Assembly (NCBI GenBank): GCA_964555235.1
Contig: CAZKRU010000006.1
Location: forward strand, 1-64,000
Source of the DNA: CAZKRU01 sp964555235
GTDB lineage: Bacteria > Verrucomicrobiota > Verrucomicrobiia > Methylacidiphilales > CAMAQI01
Length of the DNA: 64,000 bases
Direction: 5' to 3'
This document shows, in pieces, positions 1-9,685 of the stretch. Position 1 is the stretch's first letter. Every line of letters starts with the position of its first letter. The notes under the pieces were generated by a model that had not been told where the DNA came from, searched no databases, and was given only the letters and a program-made list of their open reading frames with translations. The translations under genes were made by a program, and so were the position numbers.

Positions 1-744
<744 letters not shown>

Positions 745-919
745 GCTCAAGCACACTTGCGTGGACTTGAGGGTCTCGAAGAGCCATTCAAGAATTCCCG
801 AAGGAATTTTGATTTGGCTTATACGATCTTATAAATGTTGTTGTTTCGAACTTGACGTTCCGCACAATTCAATTTGCTGTCTTCCTAACCAAGCTTTCAC
901 TTGGTCTTCCATTTGGTCA

Positions 920-929
920 TCAAAGAACA
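920..929 (-). promoter_or_regulatory. boxA-like antitermination site in the rRNA leader
   Basis: The leader RNA reads TGTTCTTTGA here, close to the boxA consensus TGCTCTTTAA that recruits NusB/S10. A short imperfect hairpin (AGAT/ATCT arms, about 931-947) lies just upstream in the position of boxB. Confidence 0.45.
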
Positions 930-976
930 GATCAGACTCTCATCTGATTTCTTTCAAGTTTTTGAAAGGGAGGTTG

Positions 977-1004
977 ACCCTACCAAAAACTTGAATTCCG
1001 TCAA
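977..1004 (-). promoter_or_regulatory. candidate rRNA promoter
   Basis: On the minus strand TTGACG (999-1004) is followed after 16 bases by TAGGGT (977-982). The -35 is close to consensus and the -10 is poor, as is common at rRNA promoters. The predicted start near 970 gives a leader of about 225 bases. Confidence 0.45.
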
Positions 1005-1123
1005 ACATTTTTTACAAAATCTTTTTCAGGAACCCTCGAACGTACTCGGTTTCCCGCGCAGAGGGATTGCTTTGCTAGCAAAACACGAAAATCATGCAAG
1101 TGTTTTTTAAAAAAACTTCCGTT

Positions 1124-2572
1124 TTACCTATGAAAAAAATCTTTTCGGATTTGCGAAGCAACCATCGCGCCACTCAGTAAAACGAGCGGAATTCCCCCGC
1201 CCGGATGCCCTGTCCCTCCCACGCCGTACACCGGGGCTCCTCCCGGAAGACGAAGCGGAGGCCGCACCATCGCTGAATTCAGCGCGTGCGAAGCCCATCC
1301 GTAGAGCGAACCTTCACTCGTGAGATCACGAAAACTCAAATCTCCCGGCGACAAAATTTTTCGTACTTCCACCGTTTGTGATTTCTCCAAGAATCCCCGA
1401 CGCCGTAATTCCTCCTCAAGAAAAACCCCGTAACGTTCTGCTTCCTCTCCTCGCAAATCCCCTCTCGCCGGAGCATTCACCAGTACAAACCAATTCTCTC
1501 CTCCCGTCGGAGCGTCCCCCTCGTCCGTCTTACTCGTAATCGCCACATAAATCGTCGGATTCATCGGAAGCTTTTTTTTCTCAAAAATCGCCTCAAATTC
1601 TCCCGGATAATCCGACGAAAATGAAATGTTGTGATGCGTCAATCGACTTGATTTTCCTTTTACCCCCAAAAACAAAACGTAACCCGAGCTGGAAAGCTCC
1701 CGTGATTTCCATCGAGCCTGCACAGGCAGAGGAACCACCGAGCGCAACCAAGTCGTTGACGCACGAATGAGATCCCCATTACAAATCACGACATCCGGTT
1801 TCGCAGTCACTCCGTCCTCCGTCCGCAACACTCCCTTTTCATAGGAGGAAACCGTTCGCTGTTGATGAAAAACAACTCCGAGATCTTTCGCGACTCGCGC
1901 CAGAGCTTCGGCAATTCGCGCCATTCCCCCGCGCACGTACCATCCTCCAAAATGCGATTCCACATACGGAATGATCGCAAAAGCGGCCGGAGTTCGATAC
2001 GGGGAAGATCCATTGTAAGTCGCATAGCGATAAAATAACTGCCTCAAATGCGGGTCTTTAAAAAACCGATCCACCCGCTGAGCGAGCGTCTCAAAGGAAG
2101 CAACCTTCGAAAGGTGCTTCAATCGATGTAAGTTATTCCAAGTAAATGCCTTCCACCACTCGCCGGGCGGATATTGTAAAAAGGCCTCTCCCGAGAGGGA
2201 GTAAATTCCCTCCGCATGTTTTATAAACTCCTTAACACAAGGCTGTTGCCAAAATTTTTCATCTTCATCAAGAATTCTCCCATCAGAGTAAAAATAGCGG
2301 CACGTATTTGACAGGCGCTCGAGCGTTAATTCCCGCTCCAACGTCGTTCCCGCAAACTCAAAAAGTTCCCTCAACACATGAGGCATCGTCAACAGCGATG
2401 GCCCCGTATCCCAACGATAACCCCCTTCACGTATCTCCTGCAACTTTCCACCCGGAGTTTGATTTCGATCCCAAACCTCCACTTGAAAACCGACGCGTGC
2501 GAGACGAATCGCTGCCGCGATTCCGCCCAACCCAGCTCCAACGACAACGACTCGATTCGAAGTGCGTTTCAT
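1124..2572 (-). CDS. Phytoene desaturase family FAD-dependent oxidoreductase (CrtI/CrtN/HpnE-like)
   Basis: Predicted FAD enzyme of 482 aa. The N-terminus has the dinucleotide-binding glycine motif VVVVGAGLGGIAAAIRLA followed by a TPGGK segment. A DTGPSLLTMPHVLRELFEFAG-type stretch about 55 residues in, and the C-terminal GGTGHPGGGIPLVLLSGAMV, are hallmarks of the CrtI family of carotenoid and squalene desaturases. These enzymes remove hydrogens from, or oxidise, C30/C40 polyprenes at the membrane. The open frame extends 14 codons upstream to a TTG, but the ATG at 2572 sits directly before the FAD motif and is preferred. No phytoene or squalene synthase gene lies nearby, so the substrate (phytoene, diapophytoene, hydroxysqualene or a carotenoid) cannot be told. 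Confidence 0.85.
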   Translation of the reverse strand: MKRTSNRVVVVGAGLGGIAAAIRLARVGFQVEVWDRNQTPGGKLQEIREGGYRWDTGPSLLTMPHVLRELFEFAGTTLERELTLERLSNTCRYFYSDGRILDEDEKFWQQPCVKEFIKHAEGIYSLSGEAFLQYPPGEWWKAFTWNNLHRLKHLSKVASFETLAQRVDRFFKDPHLRQLFYRYATYNGSSPYRTPAAFAIIPYVESHFGGWYVRGGMARIAEALARVAKDLGVVFHQQRTVSSYEKGVLRTEDGVTAKPDVVICNGDLIRASTTWLRSVVPLPVQARWKSRELSSSGYVLFLGVKGKSSRLTHHNISFSSDYPGEFEAIFEKKKLPMNPTIYVAITSKTDEGDAPTGGENWFVLVNAPARGDLRGEEAERYGVFLEEELRRRGFLEKSQTVEVRKILSPGDLSFRDLTSEGSLYGWASHALNSAMVRPPLRLPGGAPVYGVGGTGHPGGGIPLVLLSGAMVASQIRKDFFHR

Positions 2573-2634
2573 TATCGAACCATGCGCACGTCCCCGCAAG
2601 ATCGCAAGATTCAAACGTTAATTTCGCCGGACTC

Positions 2635-2663
2635 TGTAGCCGAGGCGTGACGCCTCGGCTACA
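2635..2663. repeat. 29-bp perfect palindrome across the end of the histidine kinase gene
   Basis: Two 14-base arms (TGTAGCCGAGGCGT and ACGCCTCGGCTACA) flank one central base. The TAG stop of the upstream kinase gene lies inside the right arm. There is no T-run on either side, so it is not a classical intrinsic terminator. The GAGGCGT core also occurs in the GGTAGGG-bounded repeat at 52919-52987, suggesting a related repeat family. Confidence 0.85.
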
Positions 2664-5190
2664 TCATTCTAAAAGGAGAAACCTTCATTAATTCTTCCCG
2701 AAGCTCTTCAAATTTCAACGGCTTGGCCAGGAATGCGTCCATCCCCACTTGAAAGGCATGTGCCCGCTCGTGTTCCAAAACGCTCGCAGTGATGGCAATG
2801 ATCTTCAAATTCGCAAGACGAGGATTCGATCTCACTCGCTCCGCCACTTCAAATCCGTTCATTTCAGGCATGTGAATGTCCAGCAGCAACGCCTCGTAAC
2901 TTTTGCTCTCGAGCACCTTCATCGCCTGAACCCCATCCTCCACAAAATCAGCCTTCTGTCCCAGTTTCTCCAGCATCAACTCTACCAAACGACGATTCAC
3001 GGGATTATCTTCTGCCACAAGAATTTTCAACTTCGGAAGCTCGCCCGTCGCCTTTTCCAAAGCAACGCCGGAGTTTTCTCCCTCTCCGCTCAGGGGCATT
3101 AGAGGCAGATAAAACGAAAAGACAGATCCCTTCCCTGCAGCCGAATCCACTCGAATTTCTCCTCCCATTTTTTCGACCAATCCCCGACAAATACTCAATC
3201 CCAATCCTGTTCCTCCATACTTTCGGGTCGTCGACGCATCGACCTGGCTAAACGGCTTGAAAAGTCGGTCCAATCGATCCACAGGAATTCCCACTCCGGT
3301 ATCCGACACTCGAAAATTCAGCGATTTCGAATCAGCACTTCGATCGACTTGAATGCTTACCGTCCCTCGTTCCGTAAATTTTAATGCATTTCCCACCAAA
3401 TTAACCAAAATCCGCTTCACACGCGGAGGATCTCCCATGATCATTTCCGGCACCGTCGCGGCAACCGCACTCTCCAAAAAAATCCCTTTTTCACGCGCTA
3501 ATGGAGTAAAGAGCATGACGACCTCACTGATCAATGCCTCCACTGGCATCTCCCGGCACTCCAACTCGATCGCTCCCGCTTCGATTTTGGAGTAATCCAA
3601 AATATCATTAATCAACTCCATCAAACTGTTTCCACTTTGATTGATCGTCTCCACGTACTCGCGCTGATCCGAAGTCAACGGCGTCTGTTGCAAGAGTTGC
3701 GAAAATCCCAATACTCCGTTCATCGGAGTTCGAATCTCATGACTCATCACTGCTAAAAATTCACTCTTCGCACGATTGGCCGCATTCGCTTCCTTCATCG
3801 AACGACGCAACGATTGCTCCATTGATTTCTGCGCCCTTAGATCACTCACTACCCCTAAAAATCCAACCAGCTTTCCATCACCATCACGAAGTGCTGTTGC
3901 CGTCAACATTCCGGGGATTCGCTCGCCATCCTTTCGAATGAACGTCCACTCGCTCAGATCCACTTCTCCCATTCGAGGGCGGGTCACAAAGACTTCAAAG
4001 CCGGGCTCAATTGGACGCTTGAGTTCTTCCGTTAAACGCTTCGCTCCCGCCACCACTTCGGATAAGTCATGCCAGATCGCCGGAGTTTGAAGTCCGACCA
4101 CCTCCTCGGCACGATACCCGAGAAGTCGCTCGGCGGAAGGATTAAAGACCGTCACAATTCCGTCTTCACGTGTCGCAATAATCGCGGATCCCGATGCTTT
4201 CAAGATCGCTTCAGAATATCCCTGCGCGGAATGCATCGCCCTCGTCCGATCCTCCACCAATTGCTTCAGACGATCGAGAAGATGCTCCCGATCACTTTCC
4301 ATCCGTCGCTGACGTTTTTCATCCCGAACTGCCCTCCTACCGGTCCACAATACCAGCGTTGAAAACGCGATAACGTTGGAAGCCGCATAGAGTGCCAGCC
4401 CCATTTCTAACCCCAACCATCCCTTAAGCTGCGCTTGGAGACGAATCCATCCAAAAATGACCGGCATGAGAACTGCCGCAATCAGCAGCATTCTAGTGCG
4501 TGAACCACTCGGAAGCGAAGTAAAGAGCGTCGAAACCAATCCAAGCCGGGAATGCGTCAGGTTAAATCCAATTCCATAAAGTAAAAACCCGAAGACGGTA
4601 TGCAACGCCATCACCGCATAACGGTCGTACCCATATATATAACGCGCCCCATAGAGATACCCCAGAGCTCCCATGAAACTAATCAAGAGAAGTCCCAACA
4701 CCAAACCGAGCGAGATTCGATGACGTCGGAAAATCGGTCGTCTCCAAATTAAAAGCGAAGCGCTCGCAAGCACAAAGGCTATCGCAGTGTTTGCCGCCAT
4801 TCGCCCTGGATACACCGTGTGAATGGCATAACCACTATCTTTCATCAGCCACTCATCAAACCCCCTTGGAATTTCAAAATAGTACTCTACCAACGTCCCC
4901 GCCCCCAAGGTCAGAACGAAGACTCCGCAAATCAATCCAAAAAATGAAAGCCGGCGATTCATTCTTCCCAAAATCCGTAGAACCAAACCCAAACCTAAAA
5001 CCAGATGTCCCAAGGCCGTATTGACCTTCATGCTGACAAGCCCCGGAAGTACGGTCTTGAGCGCATCAATCTCAAAAAACCAACCGACTAAGACTATCAC
5101 ACCCAAAAGACACTCCAAAGCCCCCAACCCAATCGCCACACGATCGCGCTTTGAAAGCTTGCGCGAACTAAATAGTGGAAAATCGATCAT
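2659..5190 (-). CDS. Membrane hybrid sensor histidine kinase with PAS and receiver domains
   Basis: Signalling kinase of 843 aa. The first 285 residues form about seven to eight membrane helices of no named sensor family that I recognise. A PAS domain follows (about 325-440), then a HisKA domain with the phospho-acceptor in SHEIRTPMNG (His near 482), an ATPase domain (N box near 605, TGVGIP and GGTGLGLSICRGLVEKMGG), and a C-terminal receiver with its aspartate in LLLDIHMPEMNG (near 768). No separate response regulator or Hpt gene is adjacent, so it is an orphan hybrid. It lies upstream of the desaturase gene with an 86-base gap that holds a palindrome, so co-transcription is uncertain. The signal sensed is unknown. 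Confidence 0.9.
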   Translation of the reverse strand: MIDFPLFSSRKLSKRDRVAIGLGALECLLGVIVLVGWFFEIDALKTVLPGLVSMKVNTALGHLVLGLGLVLRILGRMNRRLSFFGLICGVFVLTLGAGTLVEYYFEIPRGFDEWLMKDSGYAIHTVYPGRMAANTAIAFVLASASLLIWRRPIFRRHRISLGLVLGLLLISFMGALGYLYGARYIYGYDRYAVMALHTVFGFLLYGIGFNLTHSRLGLVSTLFTSLPSGSRTRMLLIAAVLMPVIFGWIRLQAQLKGWLGLEMGLALYAASNVIAFSTLVLWTGRRAVRDEKRQRRMESDREHLLDRLKQLVEDRTRAMHSAQGYSEAILKASGSAIIATREDGIVTVFNPSAERLLGYRAEEVVGLQTPAIWHDLSEVVAGAKRLTEELKRPIEPGFEVFVTRPRMGEVDLSEWTFIRKDGERIPGMLTATALRDGDGKLVGFLGVVSDLRAQKSMEQSLRRSMKEANAANRAKSEFLAVMSHEIRTPMNGVLGFSQLLQQTPLTSDQREYVETINQSGNSLMELINDILDYSKIEAGAIELECREMPVEALISEVVMLFTPLAREKGIFLESAVAATVPEMIMGDPPRVKRILVNLVGNALKFTERGTVSIQVDRSADSKSLNFRVSDTGVGIPVDRLDRLFKPFSQVDASTTRKYGGTGLGLSICRGLVEKMGGEIRVDSAAGKGSVFSFYLPLMPLSGEGENSGVALEKATGELPKLKILVAEDNPVNRRLVELMLEKLGQKADFVEDGVQAMKVLESKSYEALLLDIHMPEMNGFEVAERVRSNPRLANLKIIAITASVLEHERAHAFQVGMDAFLAKPLKFEELREELMKVSPFRMM

Positions 5191-5225
5191 TCGAGGATTT
5201 CAGTATCGTCTGAATCAAATTGAGG

Positions 5226-6332
5226 TCAATCGGAAAACAATTCCAGCGCCACCCGATCCGCAACCAAACGCCCTCGCGAAGTGAGTCGAAAGCGACTCCG
5301 ATCTCTTTCCAAATAACCCTCTTCCATCAATAGTTTCACTGCCGTAGAAGTTGAATCGAGCACCGAAGCCTCAATCCCTTCGCGGGTCCGCAATCCGAGC
5401 AACATTCGTTCGCGATTTCGGATCTCTCGAGTGATTTTTTCTTCCTCCCGCTCTGGGGATTTCCCGGCTAAAAGTGACTCCGTATAACGCGCCGTATCCT
5501 TCACATTGGTCGAACGAATTCCCCCGACTGTCGAAACGGCGCTCGGTCCGAACCCCCGGTAATCATTTCCTTCCCAATAAGCCTGATTGTGAACCGATTC
5601 CCGCCCCGGCTTCGCAAAATTCGAAATCTCATAACGCTCAATTCCCGCTCGCCCTAGGATTTCATCCGTGCATTCAAACATTGCCACTTCACGCGCTTCA
5701 TCGGGTAGAAACTCCCCTTTTTGATAACGCTGAAAAAACGGAGTGTCCTCTTCGTAAGTCAACGCGTAGGCCGACAGATGTTCCGGCTGACAACTCACCG
5801 CTGCCTCCAAATTTCGAGTCCACGTCTCCAGCGATTGTCCCGGAAGCCCAAAGATTAGATCGATGCTGATATTGGAAAACCCCTCGTCGCGAAGCTGCTT
5901 CACCGTCACTTTCACTTCCTCCGGAGTGTGTTGCCGTCCTAGCAATTGAAGCTCCGCCGAATCAAATGATTGCACTCCCAAGCTGATTCGATTAACACCC
6001 GCTTCACGCCATGCACGCGCTTTCGATGGAGTCACCGTTGCAGGATTTACCTCCAACGTAAACTCTCTCGTCGTTCGAGATTCCTCCCCTAACGAATCTG
6101 AGATTTTTTGAAAAAGATCTGCGGAAAGCATAGAGGGCGTTCCTCCTCCGCAATAGATGGTTGCCGGCTTGAGTATTTCCGAATTCCGGGCCATTTCCAT
6201 CTCCCGACAAAGCGCCTCAACAAATCGAACCTGTTTTCCGCGACTTCCCCCATGCACATAAAAGCAGCAGTAGGGACAAATCTTCGCGCAAAAAGGAATG
6301 TGCAAATAAAGGTGACGAACGGCGTCCGACAT
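5226..6332 (-). CDS. hemW: HemW-like radical SAM protein (coproporphyrinogen III oxidase-like)
   Basis: The N-terminus reads LYLHIPFCAKICPYCCF, giving the CxxxCxxC that holds the radical SAM 4Fe-4S cluster. The YCGGGTPS motif and the segment ISLGVQSFDSAELQLLGRQH follow in the order usual for HemN/HemW. At 368 aa it has HemW length and lacks the longer N-terminus of true oxygen-independent HemN. HemW proteins bind haem and are thought to deliver it to membrane enzymes; coproporphyrinogen oxidase activity is not expected. ATG 6332 is chosen because AAGGGTGA lies nine bases upstream; the frame also has ATG 6356, which overlaps the upstream TPR gene. The C-terminal part has the winged-helix HemN_C look. 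Confidence 0.88.
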   Translation of the reverse strand: MSDAVRHLYLHIPFCAKICPYCCFYVHGGSRGKQVRFVEALCREMEMARNSEILKPATIYCGGGTPSMLSADLFQKISDSLGEESRTTREFTLEVNPATVTPSKARAWREAGVNRISLGVQSFDSAELQLLGRQHTPEEVKVTVKQLRDEGFSNISIDLIFGLPGQSLETWTRNLEAAVSCQPEHLSAYALTYEEDTPFFQRYQKGEFLPDEAREVAMFECTDEILGRAGIERYEISNFAKPGRESVHNQAYWEGNDYRGFGPSAVSTVGGIRSTNVKDTARYTESLLAGKSPEREEEKITREIRNRERMLLGLRTREGIEASVLDSTSTAVKLLMEEGYLERDRSRFRLTSRGRLVADRVALELFSD

Positions 6333-6342
6333 TCCATCACCC

Positions 6343-8838
6343 TTATGATTCATCATCGTAAATGAAATTTTCGCGTTTAATTCGATTCACCGCATCGCGA
6401 AACTCTTGCTGGTTCGGTCCACCAATCTGCTCCAATTTCCGATAAATCGCAATTGCCCCACGCCAATCCTTCTTCGCCTGCTTCATCTCAGCCGCCTCGA
6501 GACCGGCCTTCACGCGCCAGAGAAATTCCGGAACCTCTTCCGCCCCCTCCACCAGACGTCCTTGAATCACATCAAGATAAGCAGAAACAGCCTCTTCTTT
6601 TCGATTTAACTTTTCCAGGCACTTTGCCCGCTTGAATCCTGCCTCATTCAACTGAACGGGAGAGGCCTGTTTCGACTGAATCAACGTCGTGTAGGCCGTC
6701 ACGGCTTGCTCATATTTCATCGCATCCGAGGCTCCCAGCGCCAGCAAACAATCTCCTTTTCGAAGAATCGCCTCCGTAAAATCGCGCCCCTGTTTCTCCA
6801 CCTCAAGCACCGCCTCAAAGAGCTGAAGCGCCTTTTCAAACTTCGTCTGTTGGTGATAAATTCTTCCCTGCAGCAATCGTGCGGAGGGCTTATACGGAGA
6901 AGCGTCTGGAACCTTTTCCAAAAGCGCCACCGCTCCCTGCAAATCTCCGCGACCGACGGCTGCCTTTCCGGACCAGTAAGCAGCTTCATCCGCCAAGTCA
7001 CTCTGAAGATAATCTTTCACCACCGTTTCAAACTGGGCCTGAGCTTTTCCGAAATCCTGCTGCTGGTAATAGGCCTCCCCCAAACTAAAGAGAAGCGAGG
7101 GAGTCAACGGGTGTTTTGGATATCGTTTCAACAACGCAAGCAGCGCATCGACACTCTGCGTTTGAGTCACCTTCTTGGTCGCCAATCCGGCAAAAATCGC
7201 CTTGTACGCGGCCTCGGGAAAGATCGTGTCATCCGGGTGCTGTTGCGCGAGTTTTTCATAAAGCTGACTCGCCTCTTCGTATTGTTGGGACTGATACAAT
7301 AAATCGGCATAGCGCAGTTGAAGCAACGGTTGCTGACCGGATCCCGACTGACCGATCGCTTTTTCGAACGACTTCTTGGCTTCGTCATTCTGACCGACGC
7401 GCTGGAAGAGCGCCGCTTTCTCCAGTACCAACTTGTCACGCAAGGGACTATTCGGGAATTGCTTTAAAAACCGTTCTTCCACCTTCGTGAAGGCCGCCAA
7501 CTGTCCCTGTTGCGACTGAGCGAGTAAGATATTAAACAGCGAACGTTCCGCAACATCCGTATCTTCCTGTGCCGCGCGTTCGAAATTCTGGATCGCTTCC
7601 GTGTAGTTTTTTTGGCGGAAATGAATTTCCCCCAACTCGAACTGAATTTGCGCCCGGACGGAAGCGATCGGATTTTCATCCATGGCGCGCTTCAAGGCCT
7701 GGAGCGAATCCTCCACCCGATTTTGATTCTGATACAATCGTCCCAACTGTAAAAAAATCGGCGCACGCCAGGGAGATTTCGGATATGCCACCAACATTGC
7801 TTCCAGCGTTGCGATTCCCTTGGCTTCATCATCATTGTCGGAATAGGCCAATGCGATGGAATAGAGGGCCGCCGCTGCGTTCGACTTCTCTGGATTTTTT
7901 GACGCATATTCTTGGAGCTTTGCCACCACTTCGGGAAGGCGCTTCTGTTTTCGAGCGGAATCCAGAACATGTCGAAACGCCGAAAGCTTCACTCTCTCCG
8001 TCTCTGCCACCAGATAAGCCTTCTCCAAAATCGCCAAGGTCTTGTCGCCCTCTTTCATTCCTTCCAACGCCGACCCTTGGCCCAAACAGGCTTTCGCCAC
8101 TAGCTCTTTAGGGAACGCCTTGGGATCACCGGTTACTTTTTCAAAACTCGCCACAGCCTCTGCCCAACGTTGCTGCTCCAGCAGCGCCTCACCGAGCCAA
8201 TAATGGGTTTCGTAAAGCACTTCTGGACGCGGCTTGCTCGCCCGAAGCGCCTCCAATTGCGTGATCGCCTCTTTGTATTGCTTTTGCGAAAAGGAGAGAA
8301 GCGCCAGATAAAGTGCTGCGCGTTGGCCTGGAATTTCTTTTCCTTGAGACTTGATCAAGGTTTGCAACAACTGGCGGGCATCGCTCTCTTTTTGTTGCTT
8401 GATCAAGCTCATCGCCAGGCCGAGCTGCGCCTGTTGCACCATTTTTTCTTTTGGAAATTCTGAGAGGAGTTCCCGGTAACGATTCTCCGCATTCGCCCAA
8501 TCTTCCCGCGCCATCGCCGTCTCGGATTGAAGGAGAAGATATTCACTCCGAATTTTTTCCGCAGTCTGCTTGGCCGGAGCCTTCAATAAACCTTGAGCCG
8601 CCTCGTATTGTCCCAGATAAAAATAACTCTTCGCCTGGAGAAATTTCGCCTCGGCCTTGAGTTCCGTTTGGGGATATTTTTTAAGCAAGCCTTCGACGCG
8701 TTGCAGACAAAGATCAAAGAGCCCATCCTCCATTGCCTGTTGCGAAGACTGAAATTGCGACATCTCCTCCTTCGTCGGAGCCGCGAGCAAACAAGTCGCC
8801 CCCAGGAATCCAATCACCAACCATTGAAAACATCGCAT
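6343..8838 (-). CDS. Large secreted tetratricopeptide-repeat protein
   Basis: 831 aa. It starts with a signal peptide (MRCFQWLVIGFLGATCLLAAP). Nearly all of the rest is tandem TPR-type helical hairpins, recognisable by recurring A..Y..G, A...F...L..YP and LG..Y...N patterns. Many repeats carry the YP(K/Q)(S/T) turn seen in BamD/YbgF-like outer-membrane assembly proteins. It is therefore probably a periplasmic or envelope scaffold. No enzyme domain is visible. Its stop lies 11 bases downstream of the hemW-like start at 6332. The sequence offers no partner; a role in envelope assembly or in binding polymers is only a guess. Confidence 0.85.
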   Translation of the reverse strand: MRCFQWLVIGFLGATCLLAAPTKEEMSQFQSSQQAMEDGLFDLCLQRVEGLLKKYPQTELKAEAKFLQAKSYFYLGQYEAAQGLLKAPAKQTAEKIRSEYLLLQSETAMAREDWANAENRYRELLSEFPKEKMVQQAQLGLAMSLIKQQKESDARQLLQTLIKSQGKEIPGQRAALYLALLSFSQKQYKEAITQLEALRASKPRPEVLYETHYWLGEALLEQQRWAEAVASFEKVTGDPKAFPKELVAKACLGQGSALEGMKEGDKTLAILEKAYLVAETERVKLSAFRHVLDSARKQKRLPEVVAKLQEYASKNPEKSNAAAALYSIALAYSDNDDEAKGIATLEAMLVAYPKSPWRAPIFLQLGRLYQNQNRVEDSLQALKRAMDENPIASVRAQIQFELGEIHFRQKNYTEAIQNFERAAQEDTDVAERSLFNILLAQSQQGQLAAFTKVEERFLKQFPNSPLRDKLVLEKAALFQRVGQNDEAKKSFEKAIGQSGSGQQPLLQLRYADLLYQSQQYEEASQLYEKLAQQHPDDTIFPEAAYKAIFAGLATKKVTQTQSVDALLALLKRYPKHPLTPSLLFSLGEAYYQQQDFGKAQAQFETVVKDYLQSDLADEAAYWSGKAAVGRGDLQGAVALLEKVPDASPYKPSARLLQGRIYHQQTKFEKALQLFEAVLEVEKQGRDFTEAILRKGDCLLALGASDAMKYEQAVTAYTTLIQSKQASPVQLNEAGFKRAKCLEKLNRKEEAVSAYLDVIQGRLVEGAEEVPEFLWRVKAGLEAAEMKQAKKDWRGAIAIYRKLEQIGGPNQQEFRDAVNRIKRENFIYDDES

Positions 8839-8993
8839 ACCCGGAATCTAAGCGATTTCTCTGGACCGGTGCAAGCCGTGAGAATTTTTCCCGCGAAATA
8901 CGCCAAAAGCAATCATCCTTGTCAGTAGCTCGTATTCGTCTAGGAAATTTTTTGTGGATCTTTTCTACACCGAATTTTCTCACGACATAAAAC

Positions 8994-9073
8994 GCGCCAA
9001 CGGCGCTTCCCATCCCAGCCTGGGGCAACGCCCCAGGAATTATCACCCCAAAATCAATGAGGGCTGAAAGCCC
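8994..9073 (+). repeat. Left hairpin triplet of the RAYT-like element
   Basis: Three perfect stem-loops with three-base loops (AAC, AAC, GAA) lie within 80 bases and end 14 bases before the transposase start codon. Order and spacing match the right triplet in inverted orientation. Confidence 0.85.
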
Positions 9074-9087
9074 GACCTATCTCGATC

Positions 9088-9540
9088 ATGCCACAATCAC
9101 TTTCATTCCTTCTCATTCATCTTGTCTTCAGTACCAAAGACCGTGCGCCCGTCTTGAACGGCTCCGTTTTGCCCTCGCTTCACGCCTATCTCTCGACCGT
9201 TGCTCGAAATGCGGATTGTGAATGCTATCGTGTTGGTGGCGTCGCCGATCACGTCCATCTTGCCATTCGACTCGCACGCACCATGACCACAGCAAAAATC
9301 GTAGAAGAACTAAAAACCTCCTCTTCCAAATGGTTGAAAACGCAATCTCCCACACTCGCAACTTTCGCATGGCAACGTGGCTATGGCGCATTTTCCGTCG
9401 GGCCATCGGATTTGGACGCATTAAGAGACTACATCGACACCCAAGAGGAGCATCACCGTCGACACTCATTTCAAGAAGAATACCGGGCATTTCTCACCAA
9501 GTACGGAATCGAATATGATGAACGGTATGTGTGGGATTAA
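9088..9540 (+). CDS. IS200-like Y1 transposase (REP-associated tyrosine transposase family)
   Basis: 150 aa, intact. The HUH metal-binding motif is His55-Val-His57 in ADHVHLAIRL, and the catalytic tyrosine is Tyr115 in DYIDTQEEHHRR; the order and the QEEHH tail match the Y1_Tnp family. Such enzymes cut single-stranded DNA next to hairpins and join through a tyrosine linkage. Length and C-terminus (YGIEYDERYVWD) resemble the stand-alone RAYT-like proteins common in Verrucomicrobiota and Planctomycetota rather than IS605, and there is no TnpB partner. The start codon sits within the conserved flank sequence. The catalytic motifs are all present, so it may be active. Confidence 0.9.
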   Translation: MPQSLSFLLIHLVFSTKDRAPVLNGSVLPSLHAYLSTVARNADCECYRVGGVADHVHLAIRLARTMTTAKIVEELKTSSSKWLKTQSPTLATFAWQRGYGAFSVGPSDLDALRDYIDTQEEHHRRHSFQEEYRAFLTKYGIEYDERYVWD

Positions 9541-9556
9541 ATGATCGAGATGAATC

Positions 9557-9636
9557 GGGCCGTTGGCCCTTAATTTTTGTTTGGACGTGTTTCCTGGGGC
9601 GATGCCCCAGGCTGGGATATGATGGGCCGTTGGCCC
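9557..9636 (-). repeat. Right hairpin triplet of the RAYT-like element
   Basis: Three perfect stem-loops (5-, 8- and 5-bp stems, three-base loops) begin 17 bases after the transposase stop, in inverted orientation to the left group. Confidence 0.85.
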
Positions 9637-9685
9637 GCCAGTTGAAAACGCGAAGACTTTCGTGAGCAGATGAGGAATCACTGAA

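Larger units (their letters stand above)
745..1123 (-). promoter_or_regulatory. rRNA leader and promoter region
   Basis: This 379-base stretch between the desaturase stop and the 16S gene holds no gene. Read leftwards it has a candidate promoter (977-1004), a boxA-like site (920-929), a short hairpin closed by a C(UUCG)G tetraloop at 793-808, and a hairpin with CTCAAG/CTTGAG arms at 746-771 just before the mature 5' end. The last is a plausible processing stem. A short AAAACAC/GTGTTTT inverted repeat at about 1080-1107 may end transcription from the desaturase gene. Only the hairpins are directly visible; the roles are inferred from rRNA leaders in general. Confidence 0.6.
8994..9636 (+). mobile_element. 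IS200/RAYT-like element flanked by mirror-image hairpin triplets
   Basis: A single transposase gene (9088-9540) is bracketed by two hairpin groups in inverted orientation. On the left are GCGCC-AAC-GGCGC (8994-9006), CCTGGGGC-AAC-GCCCCAGG (9019-9037) and GGGCT-GAA-AGCCC (9061-9073). On the right, read from the other strand, are GGGCC-AAC-GGCCC (9624-9636), CCTGGGGC-ATC-GCCCCAGG (9593-9611) and GGGCC-AAC-GGCCC (9557-9569). Both sides share CCCAG before the middle hairpin and ATCTCGATCAT after the third, the latter reaching the start codon on the left and the stop on the right. Subterminal hairpins are what Y1 transposases recognise. Confidence 0.8.
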
